DNA of 64,000 nucleotides from Mycobacterium spongiae (GTDB lineage: Bacteria; Actinomycetota; Actinomycetes; Mycobacteriales; Mycobacteriaceae). The translations under genes were made by a program, and so were the position numbers. Position 1 is the first letter of the stretch. Each line of letters opens with the position of its first letter. The notes beneath the pieces were generated by a model. It searched no databases. It was not told the DNA's origin and saw only the letters and a program-made list of their open reading frames with translations. Positions 37,807 through 45,879 of this stretch are shown here, piece after piece. Location of the stretch: positions 4,154,001 through 4,218,000 of the forward strand of contig NZ_CP046600.1 of assembly GCF_018278905.1 (NCBI RefSeq). Reading direction: 5' to 3'.

Positions 37807-38430
37807 ATGACTTCGGCTGCCCCGTCCACTCAGGCGACGGATACCCGTGAGCTGATTGTCGCGTCGGCGTATGCGTGTTTCCGCAAGCACGGATTGCAGA
37901 AGGCGACGATCGTCGACATCGCAAGAGCCGCCAATGTGTCCCGCAGCACGGTCTACGAGTATTTCAGCGACAAAGGCGCAATCTTGGAGGCCTGCGCCGA
38001 ACATGCCTCCGAGCAGTTCTACCGGGAGATGGCCAAGGCGATCGACGCCGGTCGCTCATTGGAGGAAAAACTCAGCTGGGCGGCGGTATTCGTCACCCAG
38101 GCACGCCGCGCCATTGCCTCCGAGAAGTACTTCGATGAAGACGCGATCAGCCTGCTACTGACCAAGGATGCCGGAGTGTTGCTGCGCGAATGCGTCGACT
38201 TTTTTGCGCCCTACCTTGCCGCCGCCAAACTGACCGGCGAGGTCCGTAAAGACCTCGATGTATCCGCCGCCGGCGAATGGTTTGCCCGCATATTGTTTTC
38301 GCTGTTCAGCACGCCTTCTGCGGTCCGGGACGCCGACGACCCCGCCGTCGTCGCCGAGTTCGTGCGTGCTCACGTAGTGCGTGGCTTCAGCGGCGATCGC
38401 CCACGGCCGCGGCGCGGGACCGACAGGTAG
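37807..38430 (+). CDS. TetR-family transcriptional regulator
   Basis: A 207-residue regulator. The N-terminal HTH reads ATIVDIARAANVSRSTVYEYFSDKGA, the standard TetR recognition helix, and the remainder is the helical ligand-binding/dimerisation domain. It starts 3 bp after the hydratase stop (GTG 37804 also possible) and so belongs to the operon it may regulate, with ALDH on the opposite side. The inducer is unknown; the direct repeats at 36641-36670 are a candidate site. Confidence 0.87.
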   Translation: MTSAAPSTQATDTRELIVASAYACFRKHGLQKATIVDIARAANVSRSTVYEYFSDKGAILEACAEHASEQFYREMAKAIDAGRSLEEKLSWAAVFVTQARRAIASEKYFDEDAISLLLTKDAGVLLRECVDFFAPYLAAAKLTGEVRKDLDVSAAGEWFARILFSLFSTPSAVRDADDPAVVAEFVRAHVVRGFSGDRPRPRRGTDR

Positions 38431-38473
38431 CCGCCACCGTGCGGCATGCTATCGAAATGGGTCTGCTATCAAC

Positions 38474-40081
38474 GTGAAGCCGGCATGTGTTGTCTGTTTC
38501 CGCACCGCTATGGCGGCGCTCCTTGTCCTGGTCGCCGGTTGCGTCGCGCCGCGACCTAGCGCGCCGCGCGCGGAGCCACCCACCGCCACACCCATCCACC
38601 ATCTCGTCGTGATCATTCAAGAGAATGTCTCCTTCGACCACTATTTCGGAACCTATCCGCGCGCAGCGAACATCGATGGCCAACCATTCACGGCCAGGCC
38701 GGACACGCCCGAGGTCGACGGGCTGGCTGCCGAGCTGTTAACGAGCAATCCCAATGCGGCACAACCGGTGCGCCTGGGCGGCCCGGATCAACAGGTGGTG
38801 TGCGATCAGGACCACACGTACCGCACCGAGCAATTGGCTGCTAACGGCGGTGCGATGAATCGGTTTGTCGAAAACAGCCCGGACAGGCTCTGCCCCGCGC
38901 CAATCCTCAACGCTCCGTGGCTGGTCATGGCCTACTACGACGGCAACACGGTGACCGCGCTGTGGAACTACGCGCAGCACTTCTCGATCAGCGACAACTT
39001 CTACAACACGACATTCGGCCCGTCCACTCCCGGCCATATCAGTCTTGTTTCAGGCCAAACTCATGGAATAACAGCACAATTCATGCCCGGCGGACAACCG
39101 TTCCCGCCGCATGTCGTCATCGACAGCACCGACAACGGGCAAGGCACGCTGATCGGCGATCCGCAACCGCTGAGCGACGACTGCTCCACCCGCGATCAAG
39201 TGCAGTTCAGCAGCAAGAACAAGAACATCGGCGACCTACTCAATGCAAAGGGCGTCACCTGGGGCTACTTTCAGGACGGATTCAAGCCCACCGCCCGACG
39301 GGCCGACGGCACCGCCGAGTGCGGAGCGACGCACAACGTTGGTGCGATTTTGGGCGGAACCGGAAAGACCGGTGCATTGCCGTTCGGCACCAAACCTGAC
39401 TACCTTCCGCACCACGAGCCGTTCCAGTACTACGTATCGACGGCAAATCCACATCACCGACCACCGAGCGCCATCGAAAACATCGGAATCACCGACCAAG
39501 CCAATCATCAGTACGACTTGGCGGACTTTTGGGCCGCTTCCGAGGCAGGTCACATGCCATCGGTCAGCTTCCTCAAACCGCCCGCCTATCAGGACGGGCA
39601 CGCCGGCTACTCGGATCCGCTCGACGAGCAGCAGTTTCTCGTTGAAACGATCAACCGGCTGCAACGGCTTCCGGACTGGCAGGACACTGCAGCCATCATC
39701 GTTTATGACGACTCCGACGGCTTCTACGACCACAAGGCGCCGCCGACGGTATCGCCGTCCACCACAGCTGAAGACGCACTGAACGCTCCGGGGGTCTGCG
39801 GTGATCCGAACGACGCGCCCGTCATCTACCAAGGGCGGTGCGGATACGGTCCACGCCTACCGCTGCTGGTGATATCGCCATTTGCCAAAGAAAATTTCGT
39901 TGATCACACCCTTGCTGACCAAACCTCGATCCTTCGGTTCATCGAAGACAACTGGGACACCGGACGCATCGGCGATCAGTCGCTCGACGAACGCGCCGGC
40001 CCGCTGGACGCGATGTTCGATTTCACCGGTCCAAAGCAACCGACGCTGCTCCTGGATCCCCACACCGGCAACCCGACCTAA
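38474..40081 (+). CDS. Phosphoesterase-family lipoprotein (phospholipase C/acid phosphatase type)
   Basis: The 535-residue protein starts at GTG 38474. A lipobox LVAGC near residue 25 predicts lipidation and surface anchoring. The PF04185 phosphoesterase family is recognised by HHLVVIIQENVSFDHYFGTYP (ENxSFDHYFG motif), PSTPGHISLVSG and the C-terminal IIVYDDSDGFYDHK and LPLLVISPFAKENF metal motifs. Relatives are mycobacterial phospholipase C (plcA-D) and AcpA acid phosphatases; which activity applies is not decided. Mycobacterial PLCs use Tat signals; here no twin-arginine is visible, so export is likely Sec-dependent. It lies 44 bp after the TetR gene and may be an accessory acquisition. Confidence 0.82.
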   Translation: MKPACVVCFRTAMAALLVLVAGCVAPRPSAPRAEPPTATPIHHLVVIIQENVSFDHYFGTYPRAANIDGQPFTARPDTPEVDGLAAELLTSNPNAAQPVRLGGPDQQVVCDQDHTYRTEQLAANGGAMNRFVENSPDRLCPAPILNAPWLVMAYYDGNTVTALWNYAQHFSISDNFYNTTFGPSTPGHISLVSGQTHGITAQFMPGGQPFPPHVVIDSTDNGQGTLIGDPQPLSDDCSTRDQVQFSSKNKNIGDLLNAKGVTWGYFQDGFKPTARRADGTAECGATHNVGAILGGTGKTGALPFGTKPDYLPHHEPFQYYVSTANPHHRPPSAIENIGITDQANHQYDLADFWAASEAGHMPSVSFLKPPAYQDGHAGYSDPLDEQQFLVETINRLQRLPDWQDTAAIIVYDDSDGFYDHKAPPTVSPSTTAEDALNAPGVCGDPNDAPVIYQGRCGYGPRLPLLVISPFAKENFVDHTLADQTSILRFIEDNWDTGRIGDQSLDERAGPLDAMFDFTGPKQPTLLLDPHTGNPT

Positions 40082-40235
40082 CGAGCCGGTCTTGCCGGGC
40101 TCATCCCCGTGACCAGGGCAGTGCAGCCCGCGCCGAGGCCAGCTGCTGGCGTTCCAAGAATCTATTCAGAATCCGGGGATCGCGTCGCCGGAACCTTGTA
40201 CCCAGACAACGACGGGTACGACACAGGGGACGCAC

Positions 40236-41768
40236 ATGTTGATCACTCCGGCCACGCGAGAAGCTCTCGATCTGAGCAACGTCGAGAGCCAACCAGAAAC
40301 CACCGGGGTCCGCGCTGGCATGCGATCTGCGTCGCTGTCCCGATATGCCCGTCACGCCGGTTCTCTCATGGTCGCTCTGGCCGCTTTGTCGGGGATCGTC
40401 CACTCGTGCATGTCCGGTGGCTTGAGTGTGCGGGGTGCGACCACGCTCGTGGTCTTCCTCGCCACGGTCTGGATGTGGATCGCAACACCCATCAAAGACT
40501 CTCATGTGGCCCTCGGCGCGGTGGCTGTCCTGGCGGTCGCTGGCGCCATCGATGTCGGCGATGTCACCGCGGTGGTGGGCCAGGACCTTATCTGGCTGCT
40601 GATCGGGGCCTTCATCATCGCTACCGCTGTCACGGCGACCGGGCTGCCGGCCAGATACGCCGCACGACTGCTGGCAATGGCACGCACCCCTCGCCAACTC
40701 GTGCACCTTGTCACGGCCGCGCTCATCGTCGCCACATTCGCCGTTCCGGCCACATCCGGCCGGGCAGTGTTGGCCCTGCCGGTGTTCGGGGGCCTCGCTG
40801 CCGCGCTATCAGACCGCAAGCAGCTGACACGGTGCCTGGCCATGCTGATTCCGACCGTCATCCTGTTGTCGGCCATCGCCTCCCCTATTGGCGCCGGCGC
40901 ACATTTGGTGACCAACCACATCCTTGGCGAAACCGTCGGCCAAAGCATCAGCTTTCTCCAATGGCTGGCTGCGGGTCTGCCGCTGGCCGTGGTGTGGTCG
41001 CACCTTGCCGCCGAAGTCATCCTGATGCTGTTCACCAGCGCACCGGATCGACGGACTCGTCTGAGCGTGCCGGCAACCGCATTGACGTGCGACGAATCGA
41101 CCACCCCAGGTGCTCGGCTCGACGGGCCGCAACGTCGGGTCGTCGGCTTGCTCGCGATGGTCATCATCGGCTGGTGCACCGGGCCGATCCACCACATCGC
41201 TGCGGCGGTCATCGCCGTCGTCGGAGCACTGATCACTGTTGCCCCGAGATTCGGGACGACATCGGTGTCGGACGCGTTGAAGGCGGTGCCCTGGTCGCTG
41301 TTGACCTTCATGGCCGCCACGCTTGCGCTGGGAACCGCCGTGACCGACAGTGGAGCCGCGGAGTGGCTGGCACGAGCTGCCTTCAGTCCGTGCAACCTCT
41401 TGGGTAGCTGGGCCACGAGCGGTTTCGTGATCATCCTGGTCGTCGTTTCGATCGGCGCCCATCTCGTCCTGCAGTCGCGATCGGCACGGTCTGCGGTGCT
41501 GATTCCCATTGTCGTCACCATCGCACCCATGGCAGGCATCGCTCCGGTTGCCGCCGCGTTCATCTCGACGGCGGCCGCAGGCTTTTGCCTGACACTGACC
41601 AGCTCGGCCAAGCCTGTCGCGATGTTCGCCGCAACTGACGACTTCCCGGGCTACACCAGCAGGGATTTGCTTCGGCTGTCTGCCGCGCTAGCGCCGCTGT
41701 CGGCAATCCTACTGGCACTTTTCGCCTTCGACGTGTGGCCGCTGCTCGGCCTGTCGCTGTACCTGTAA
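40236..41768 (+). CDS. DASS/SLC13-type anion transporter
   Basis: A 510-residue integral membrane protein with about 12 hydrophobic segments. Family features are an N-terminal scaffold and paired hairpins with S-G-R-A type anion/Na+-binding loops (VPATSGRAVLALPVFGG near residue 170, and LQSRSARSAVLIPIVV near 412). Members import dicarboxylates, citrate or sulfate. ATG 40236 follows AGGGGA. It is 41 bp upstream of glycerate kinase on the same strand, so organic-acid uptake, possibly glycerate or a dicarboxylate, is a reasonable inference. A counterpart at this locus in H37Rv is not known to me. Confidence 0.75.
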   Translation: MLITPATREALDLSNVESQPETTGVRAGMRSASLSRYARHAGSLMVALAALSGIVHSCMSGGLSVRGATTLVVFLATVWMWIATPIKDSHVALGAVAVLAVAGAIDVGDVTAVVGQDLIWLLIGAFIIATAVTATGLPARYAARLLAMARTPRQLVHLVTAALIVATFAVPATSGRAVLALPVFGGLAAALSDRKQLTRCLAMLIPTVILLSAIASPIGAGAHLVTNHILGETVGQSISFLQWLAAGLPLAVVWSHLAAEVILMLFTSAPDRRTRLSVPATALTCDESTTPGARLDGPQRRVVGLLAMVIIGWCTGPIHHIAAAVIAVVGALITVAPRFGTTSVSDALKAVPWSLLTFMAATLALGTAVTDSGAAEWLARAAFSPCNLLGSWATSGFVIILVVVSIGAHLVLQSRSARSAVLIPIVVTIAPMAGIAPVAAAFISTAAAGFCLTLTSSAKPVAMFAATDDFPGYTSRDLLRLSAALAPLSAILLALFAFDVWPLLGLSLYL

Positions 41769-41808
41769 CGACCAACCTCCAAATCGACCCGAAAACTAAG
41801 GAGTGATG

Positions 41809-43173
41809 ATGAGCATCTACCCAGCACTACGAATCTTGGTTGCGCCCAGCGGATTCAAGGAAAGCTTGTCCGCGGAGGAGGTCGCCGACGCGATCGCCGC
41901 CGGTATCCGACGGGTGGCGCCAGCCACATCGGTGGACATCGCACCTATCCCCGACGGCGGCGAGGGAACCGCACACACCCTTGCAACAGCAACCGGTGGC
42001 GGGTTGGTTCGGGTGCCGGTCCACGGTCCGGCCGGCGGAACCGTCACAGCCCACTACGCACGCCTGGGAGGAGCAGCTTCCGGAACGGCCGTGATCGAGA
42101 TGGCGGCCGCGGCAGGACTTTCCCTAGTGCCCCGCGATCGGCGCGACCCGTGCGCGACGACCACCTACGGCGTGGGACAACTCATTGCCGCGGCCCTTGA
42201 CGACGGCGCAGACCGGATCATCGTCGGTTGCGGCGACTCCGGCACGTGCGACGGTGGCGCCGGCGCGCTGCAAGCACTCGGTGCGCGGGTGCTGGACTCC
42301 GCCGGCCGTGATCTTCCGCTGGGCGGGCGCCATCTCGCGCGGGCCGCCTCACTTGATCTCAGCGGATTGCATCGCGGGCTCGCCGGCGTCGACATTGTGC
42401 TGGCCTGCAATCCCAACAACGTGCTGTGCGGCGAAAAAGGCGTCGCGCCGGTCTTCGCCAGGCAAAAAGGCGCCAGCGACGAAGACGTCGAAGTGCTGTC
42501 GCAGGCGCTGGAAAACTGGGCAACGATTCTCAAGCGCGACGGCTACCGAGTCGCCGACATCCGCACCGGGATGGGGACGGGCGCATCGGGCGGATTGGGC
42601 GCAGGACTTGCTGCCGGCGTCGGCGCTACCCTGCTCTCCCGTTTCGATGCGCTGCTTGATTCTGGGCTGTGTGGAATTGATCTCGACACCAAGATCGCCG
42701 AAGCGGACCTCGTCATCACCGCCGAAGGATCGGTCGACTTCCAGACTCCCCGGGGGAAGGTGCCAGCTGAGGTGGCGCGGCGCGCGGAACGCGCGGGGGT
42801 ACCCGTGATCGCGCTCGCTGGTTCGATCGGCCCGGGGGCGCGGGCGGTTCACGATGTGGGTATCGAGGCCATTTCCTCGATCATGCCGGCGCCGATGTCG
42901 TTGGCCGACGCTGTCGCCGACGCCCAGCGGCTCTTGACGGACGCCGCTGAGCAGACGATGCGAACGATCCTCATCGGCGCATCGGTGACCACCCGCCAAA
43001 GTGCGAAGCGAGAAGGTAGCCGGTGGGAGCCAGCACGCAGAAGTGGGCCAGACCGTGCATACGGCAGGGCCGGTAACCGCGACGACCGCGCGTGCACGGT
43101 CACCGGCAGCACTCGACCGGGTGGCCGGCAGCGATCCCACAGGGTGGGCGACCCGCGGCACGCGCGTGCGTGA
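41809..43173 (+). CDS. Glycerate kinase (GarK type) with extra C-terminal tail
   Basis: The enzyme phosphorylates glycerate to a phosphoglycerate, feeding glycolysis. GarK-type motifs are RILVAPSGFKESLSAEEVADAI, the GGEGT loop (PIPDGGEGTA), GCGDSGTCDGGAGALQALGAR and LVITAEGSVDFQT. The protein has 454 residues; family members end at about 370-390, close to TMRTILIG here. The last ~60 residues are Arg/Gly-rich without similarity to the family, so the original stop was probably lost. AAGGAG precedes ATG 41809 by 5 bp, favouring it over GTG 41803 and ATG 41806. It is in line with the anion transporter, 41 bp upstream. Confidence 0.82.
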   Translation: MSIYPALRILVAPSGFKESLSAEEVADAIAAGIRRVAPATSVDIAPIPDGGEGTAHTLATATGGGLVRVPVHGPAGGTVTAHYARLGGAASGTAVIEMAAAAGLSLVPRDRRDPCATTTYGVGQLIAAALDDGADRIIVGCGDSGTCDGGAGALQALGARVLDSAGRDLPLGGRHLARAASLDLSGLHRGLAGVDIVLACNPNNVLCGEKGVAPVFARQKGASDEDVEVLSQALENWATILKRDGYRVADIRTGMGTGASGGLGAGLAAGVGATLLSRFDALLDSGLCGIDLDTKIAEADLVITAEGSVDFQTPRGKVPAEVARRAERAGVPVIALAGSIGPGARAVHDVGIEAISSIMPAPMSLADAVADAQRLLTDAAEQTMRTILIGASVTTRQSAKREGSRWEPARRSGPDRAYGRAGNRDDRACTVTGSTRPGGRQRSHRVGDPRHARA

Positions 43174-43196
43174 CCGATCCGCTGGCCTGATACCGC

Positions 43197-44165
43197 TCAG
43201 CCGCGGCGCTCACCCAACGCCCGCAAGAAGAACCCCAGGTTGGCCGGGCGTTCGGCCAACCGTCGGACGAAGTACCCGTACCACTCGGTGCCGAACGGTA
43301 CGTAGACGCGCACGTGGTTACCGGCGTCGGTCAGTCGGCGCTGTTCATCGTCGCGAACGCCGTACAGCATTTGATATTCGAAATCGGCTTCGGTGCGCCC
43401 AGATTCGTGAACCATCCGCGGCACCGCATCGATCACGGTCGGATCATGTGAGGCCACCATCGGATACCCGGTGCCGGCCATCAGGACCTGAAGGCACCGC
43501 AGATACGAGTCGGTGACGTCGGCTTCATCTCGATATGCCACCGCCGCCGGCTCGTCGTAGGCTCCTTTGCACAATCGGACGCGAGCACCAACGGCCGCCA
43601 GTTCGTGGCAGTCGCTAAGGGTGCGCCGCAGGTAGGCCTGCACAACCGTGCCGAGCCAAGGAAAGTCGACGCGAAGATCGCCCGCGATCGACAGCGTTGC
43701 GTCGGTGGTGGAGTGGTCTTCGGCGTCTACCGTGACCCATGCGCCCACGTGTTGGGCCCGCTCGCAGACGATGCGGGCGTTTTCCAGCGCGATCTTCTGT
43801 CCGTCGCGATCCACCGCCTGCCCTAACGCCGACAGCTTGAGCGAAACCTCTAGCGGAGGAACGCTGTTCGTTGCCGCCCCGGCTCGCTGACCCAGCGCGT
43901 CGAGGAGGTCGAGGTATGCCTGCACGGTGGCTGCGGCGTCGTCGGCGTCGGTGACGTTCTCACCCAGGTAGTCGATGCTTACGTAGCGGCCCGAATCCCT
44001 CAGCACCGAGATGGCATCCAGGACATCGCCGAGCGTGTCGCCCGGGACGAACCGCCGCACCACCCTACCGGTGATCGGCGATCGCTCGACGGAACGTCGC
44101 AGCCGCTCGGATCGGCTCGCCGCCAACAAGGCCGGCCGCAGCGTGTGGGCGAACAGAGCGGACAT
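43197..44165 (-). CDS. pruB: Proline dehydrogenase
   Basis: The 322-residue TIM-barrel flavoenzyme oxidises proline to pyrroline-5-carboxylate at the membrane. Recognised motifs are FVPGDTLGDVLDAI, SLKLSALGQAVDRDGQK, LRVDFPWLGTVVQAYLRRT, RLCKGAYDEP and YMMLYGV-like FEYQMLYGVRDDE, closing with RVYVPFGTEWYGYFVRRLAERP, the substrate-binding helix. Its ATG overlaps the pruA stop by one base (TGATG), coupling translation. It is the H37Rv Rv1188 counterpart. Together with pruA and pruC it forms the proline catabolism unit also linked to methylglyoxal/hypoxia adaptation in mycobacteria. Confidence 0.95.
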   Translation of the reverse strand: MSALFAHTLRPALLAASRSERLRRSVERSPITGRVVRRFVPGDTLGDVLDAISVLRDSGRYVSIDYLGENVTDADDAAATVQAYLDLLDALGQRAGAATNSVPPLEVSLKLSALGQAVDRDGQKIALENARIVCERAQHVGAWVTVDAEDHSTTDATLSIAGDLRVDFPWLGTVVQAYLRRTLSDCHELAAVGARVRLCKGAYDEPAAVAYRDEADVTDSYLRCLQVLMAGTGYPMVASHDPTVIDAVPRMVHESGRTEADFEYQMLYGVRDDEQRRLTDAGNHVRVYVPFGTEWYGYFVRRLAERPANLGFFLRALGERRG

Positions 44166-45796
44166 CACTCTGACGCCATGTGCGGGTAGCTGTGGTCGGT
44201 CGCTGGGACAAAAGTCTCCTTGATGCTGCGCGCGGAGGTCCAGCGCATCATGTTCATTACCGATCCGGCCTTGTCATTGGTGCCCGATCGGCGCGACCCA
44301 CCGAACGGCTGCCGCCCGACCACCGCCCCAGTGGGCTTGTCATTGACATAGAAGTTTCCAGCCGCAAAACGCAACCGCTGCTGTGCGGTCAGCACTGCAT
44401 CGCGGTCGTCGGCGATGACCGCGCCGGTCAGCGCGTAACGCGAACCGGTGTCGATGACATCCAGGATCTGCTCGTACTGCGCGTCGGGGTACACGTGCAC
44501 CGACAGCACGGGCCCGAAGTACTCGGTTGCGAAGGACTCATCCCGCGGATCGTCGGACAGCAGGACCGTCGGATACACGAAATAACCCACGCTGTCGTCA
44601 TATTCGCCGCCAGCGGCGATGGTGACGCCGGCTGCCCCCTTCGCCCGCTCGATCGCGTCGACGTTCTTGTCGAAGGCACGCCGGTCGATCAGCGCCCCGC
44701 CGAAGTTGGAGAGATCCGCGATGTCGCCGTATCGCAACTCCGAAGTCGCTTCCAGGAAGTCGTCACCCATCCGCTGCCACACCGAGTGTGCGATGAAGGC
44801 CCGCGACACCGCTGAGCATTTTTGTCCTTGGTAGTCGTAGGCGCCACGAATCAAAGCGGTGCGCAACACATCCGGATGTGCAGAGGCATGAGCGACCACA
44901 AAGTCCTTGCCCCCGGTCTCGCCGACCAGGCGCGGATAGCTCTGGTAGTGACCGATATTCGCACCCACCCGCTGCCAGAGGTGGCCGAAGGTGGCCGTAG
45001 ATCCAGTGAAGTGGATGCCGGCCAGTCGAGGATCTTCCAGCGCCACGTCGGACACGGCGAAGCCATCGCCGGTGACCAGGTTGATCACCCCGGGCGGCAA
45101 CCCGGCAGCCTCGAGCAGCTGCATGGTCAGGTAGGCCGCCAGCGTTTGGGTGATCGACGGCTTCCAGATGACGGTGTTGCCCATCAATGCCGGTGCGCTG
45201 GGCAGGTTGGCGGCGATCGAGGAGAAGTTGAACGGGGTGATCGCGTACACGAAACCGTCTAGCGGGCGGTAGTCGCTTCGGTTCCACTCCCCGGGGCCAC
45301 TGATCGGTTGCTGTTCGAGGATCTGGCGAGCGAATGCAACGTCGAACCGCCAAAAGTCGATGAGTTCGCAAACCGCATCGATCTCAGCCTGATAAGCGGA
45401 TTTGGACTGACCGAGCATGGTCGCCGCAGCGATCTTCTCCCGCCAGGGCCCCGCCAGCAGATCGGCGGCGCGCAGGAACACCGCAGCGCGTTCGTCGAAC
45501 GGAAGGTGCGCCCAGGGGTTCTTCGCGGCCATGGCCGCCTCGATCGCGGCGCCGGCATCGGCGGCCACGGCGTTGGTCAGGGTGCCCAGTCTTGCCGTGT
45601 GCCGGTGCGGCTGAACGACATCCATCGATTGGCCGTCACCCATCCGATGTTTGCCGCCAATGACATGCGGGAGGTCGATCGGGTGCGCAGCCAGCCGGGC
45701 AAGCTCGGCACGCAGCCGAGTCCGCTCCGGGCATTGGGGCGCATAGGCATGGACCGGCTCGTTGGCCGGTAGCGGCACCTGAGTAATGGCGTCCAT
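44165..45796 (-). CDS. pruA: 1-pyrroline-5-carboxylate dehydrogenase
   Basis: A 543-residue ALDH-superfamily enzyme converting pyrroline-5-carboxylate to glutamate with NAD+. Visible: Asn190 (TPFNFSSIA), Glu293 (VGETGGKD) and catalytic Cys327 (YQGQKCSAVSR), plus EYFGPVLSVHVYP and the C-terminal GGSRRSGTNDKAGS. The gene (Rv1187, also rocA) is divergent from the regulator pruC across 83 bp holding nested inverted repeats, and co-transcribed with pruB. Confidence 0.96.
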   Translation of the reverse strand: MDAITQVPLPANEPVHAYAPQCPERTRLRAELARLAAHPIDLPHVIGGKHRMGDGQSMDVVQPHRHTARLGTLTNAVAADAGAAIEAAMAAKNPWAHLPFDERAAVFLRAADLLAGPWREKIAAATMLGQSKSAYQAEIDAVCELIDFWRFDVAFARQILEQQPISGPGEWNRSDYRPLDGFVYAITPFNFSSIAANLPSAPALMGNTVIWKPSITQTLAAYLTMQLLEAAGLPPGVINLVTGDGFAVSDVALEDPRLAGIHFTGSTATFGHLWQRVGANIGHYQSYPRLVGETGGKDFVVAHASAHPDVLRTALIRGAYDYQGQKCSAVSRAFIAHSVWQRMGDDFLEATSELRYGDIADLSNFGGALIDRRAFDKNVDAIERAKGAAGVTIAAGGEYDDSVGYFVYPTVLLSDDPRDESFATEYFGPVLSVHVYPDAQYEQILDVIDTGSRYALTGAVIADDRDAVLTAQQRLRFAAGNFYVNDKPTGAVVGRQPFGGSRRSGTNDKAGSVMNMMRWTSARSIKETFVPATDHSYPHMASE

Positions 45797-45830
45797 GTAG
45801 CCAGGATCCCCGCGCCGCGGGCCGGATTGC

Positions 45831-45878
45831 TTGTCTGATCGGACAACATGATGGGGTTGTCCTAGTAAAATCAGACAA
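45831..45878. promoter_or_regulatory. Nested inverted repeats in the pruA-pruC divergent region, probable PruC operator
   Basis: Outer arms TTGTCTGAT (45831-45839) and ATCAGACAA (45870-45878) and inner arms GGACAAC (45841-45847) and GTTGTCC (45856-45862) are perfect reverse complements. All share the word TTGTC. The right outer arm touches the pruC ATG at 45880, and TAGTAAAAT just upstream looks like a -10 box, which would give a leaderless pruC mRNA. Confidence 0.8.
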
Positions 45879-45879
45879 C

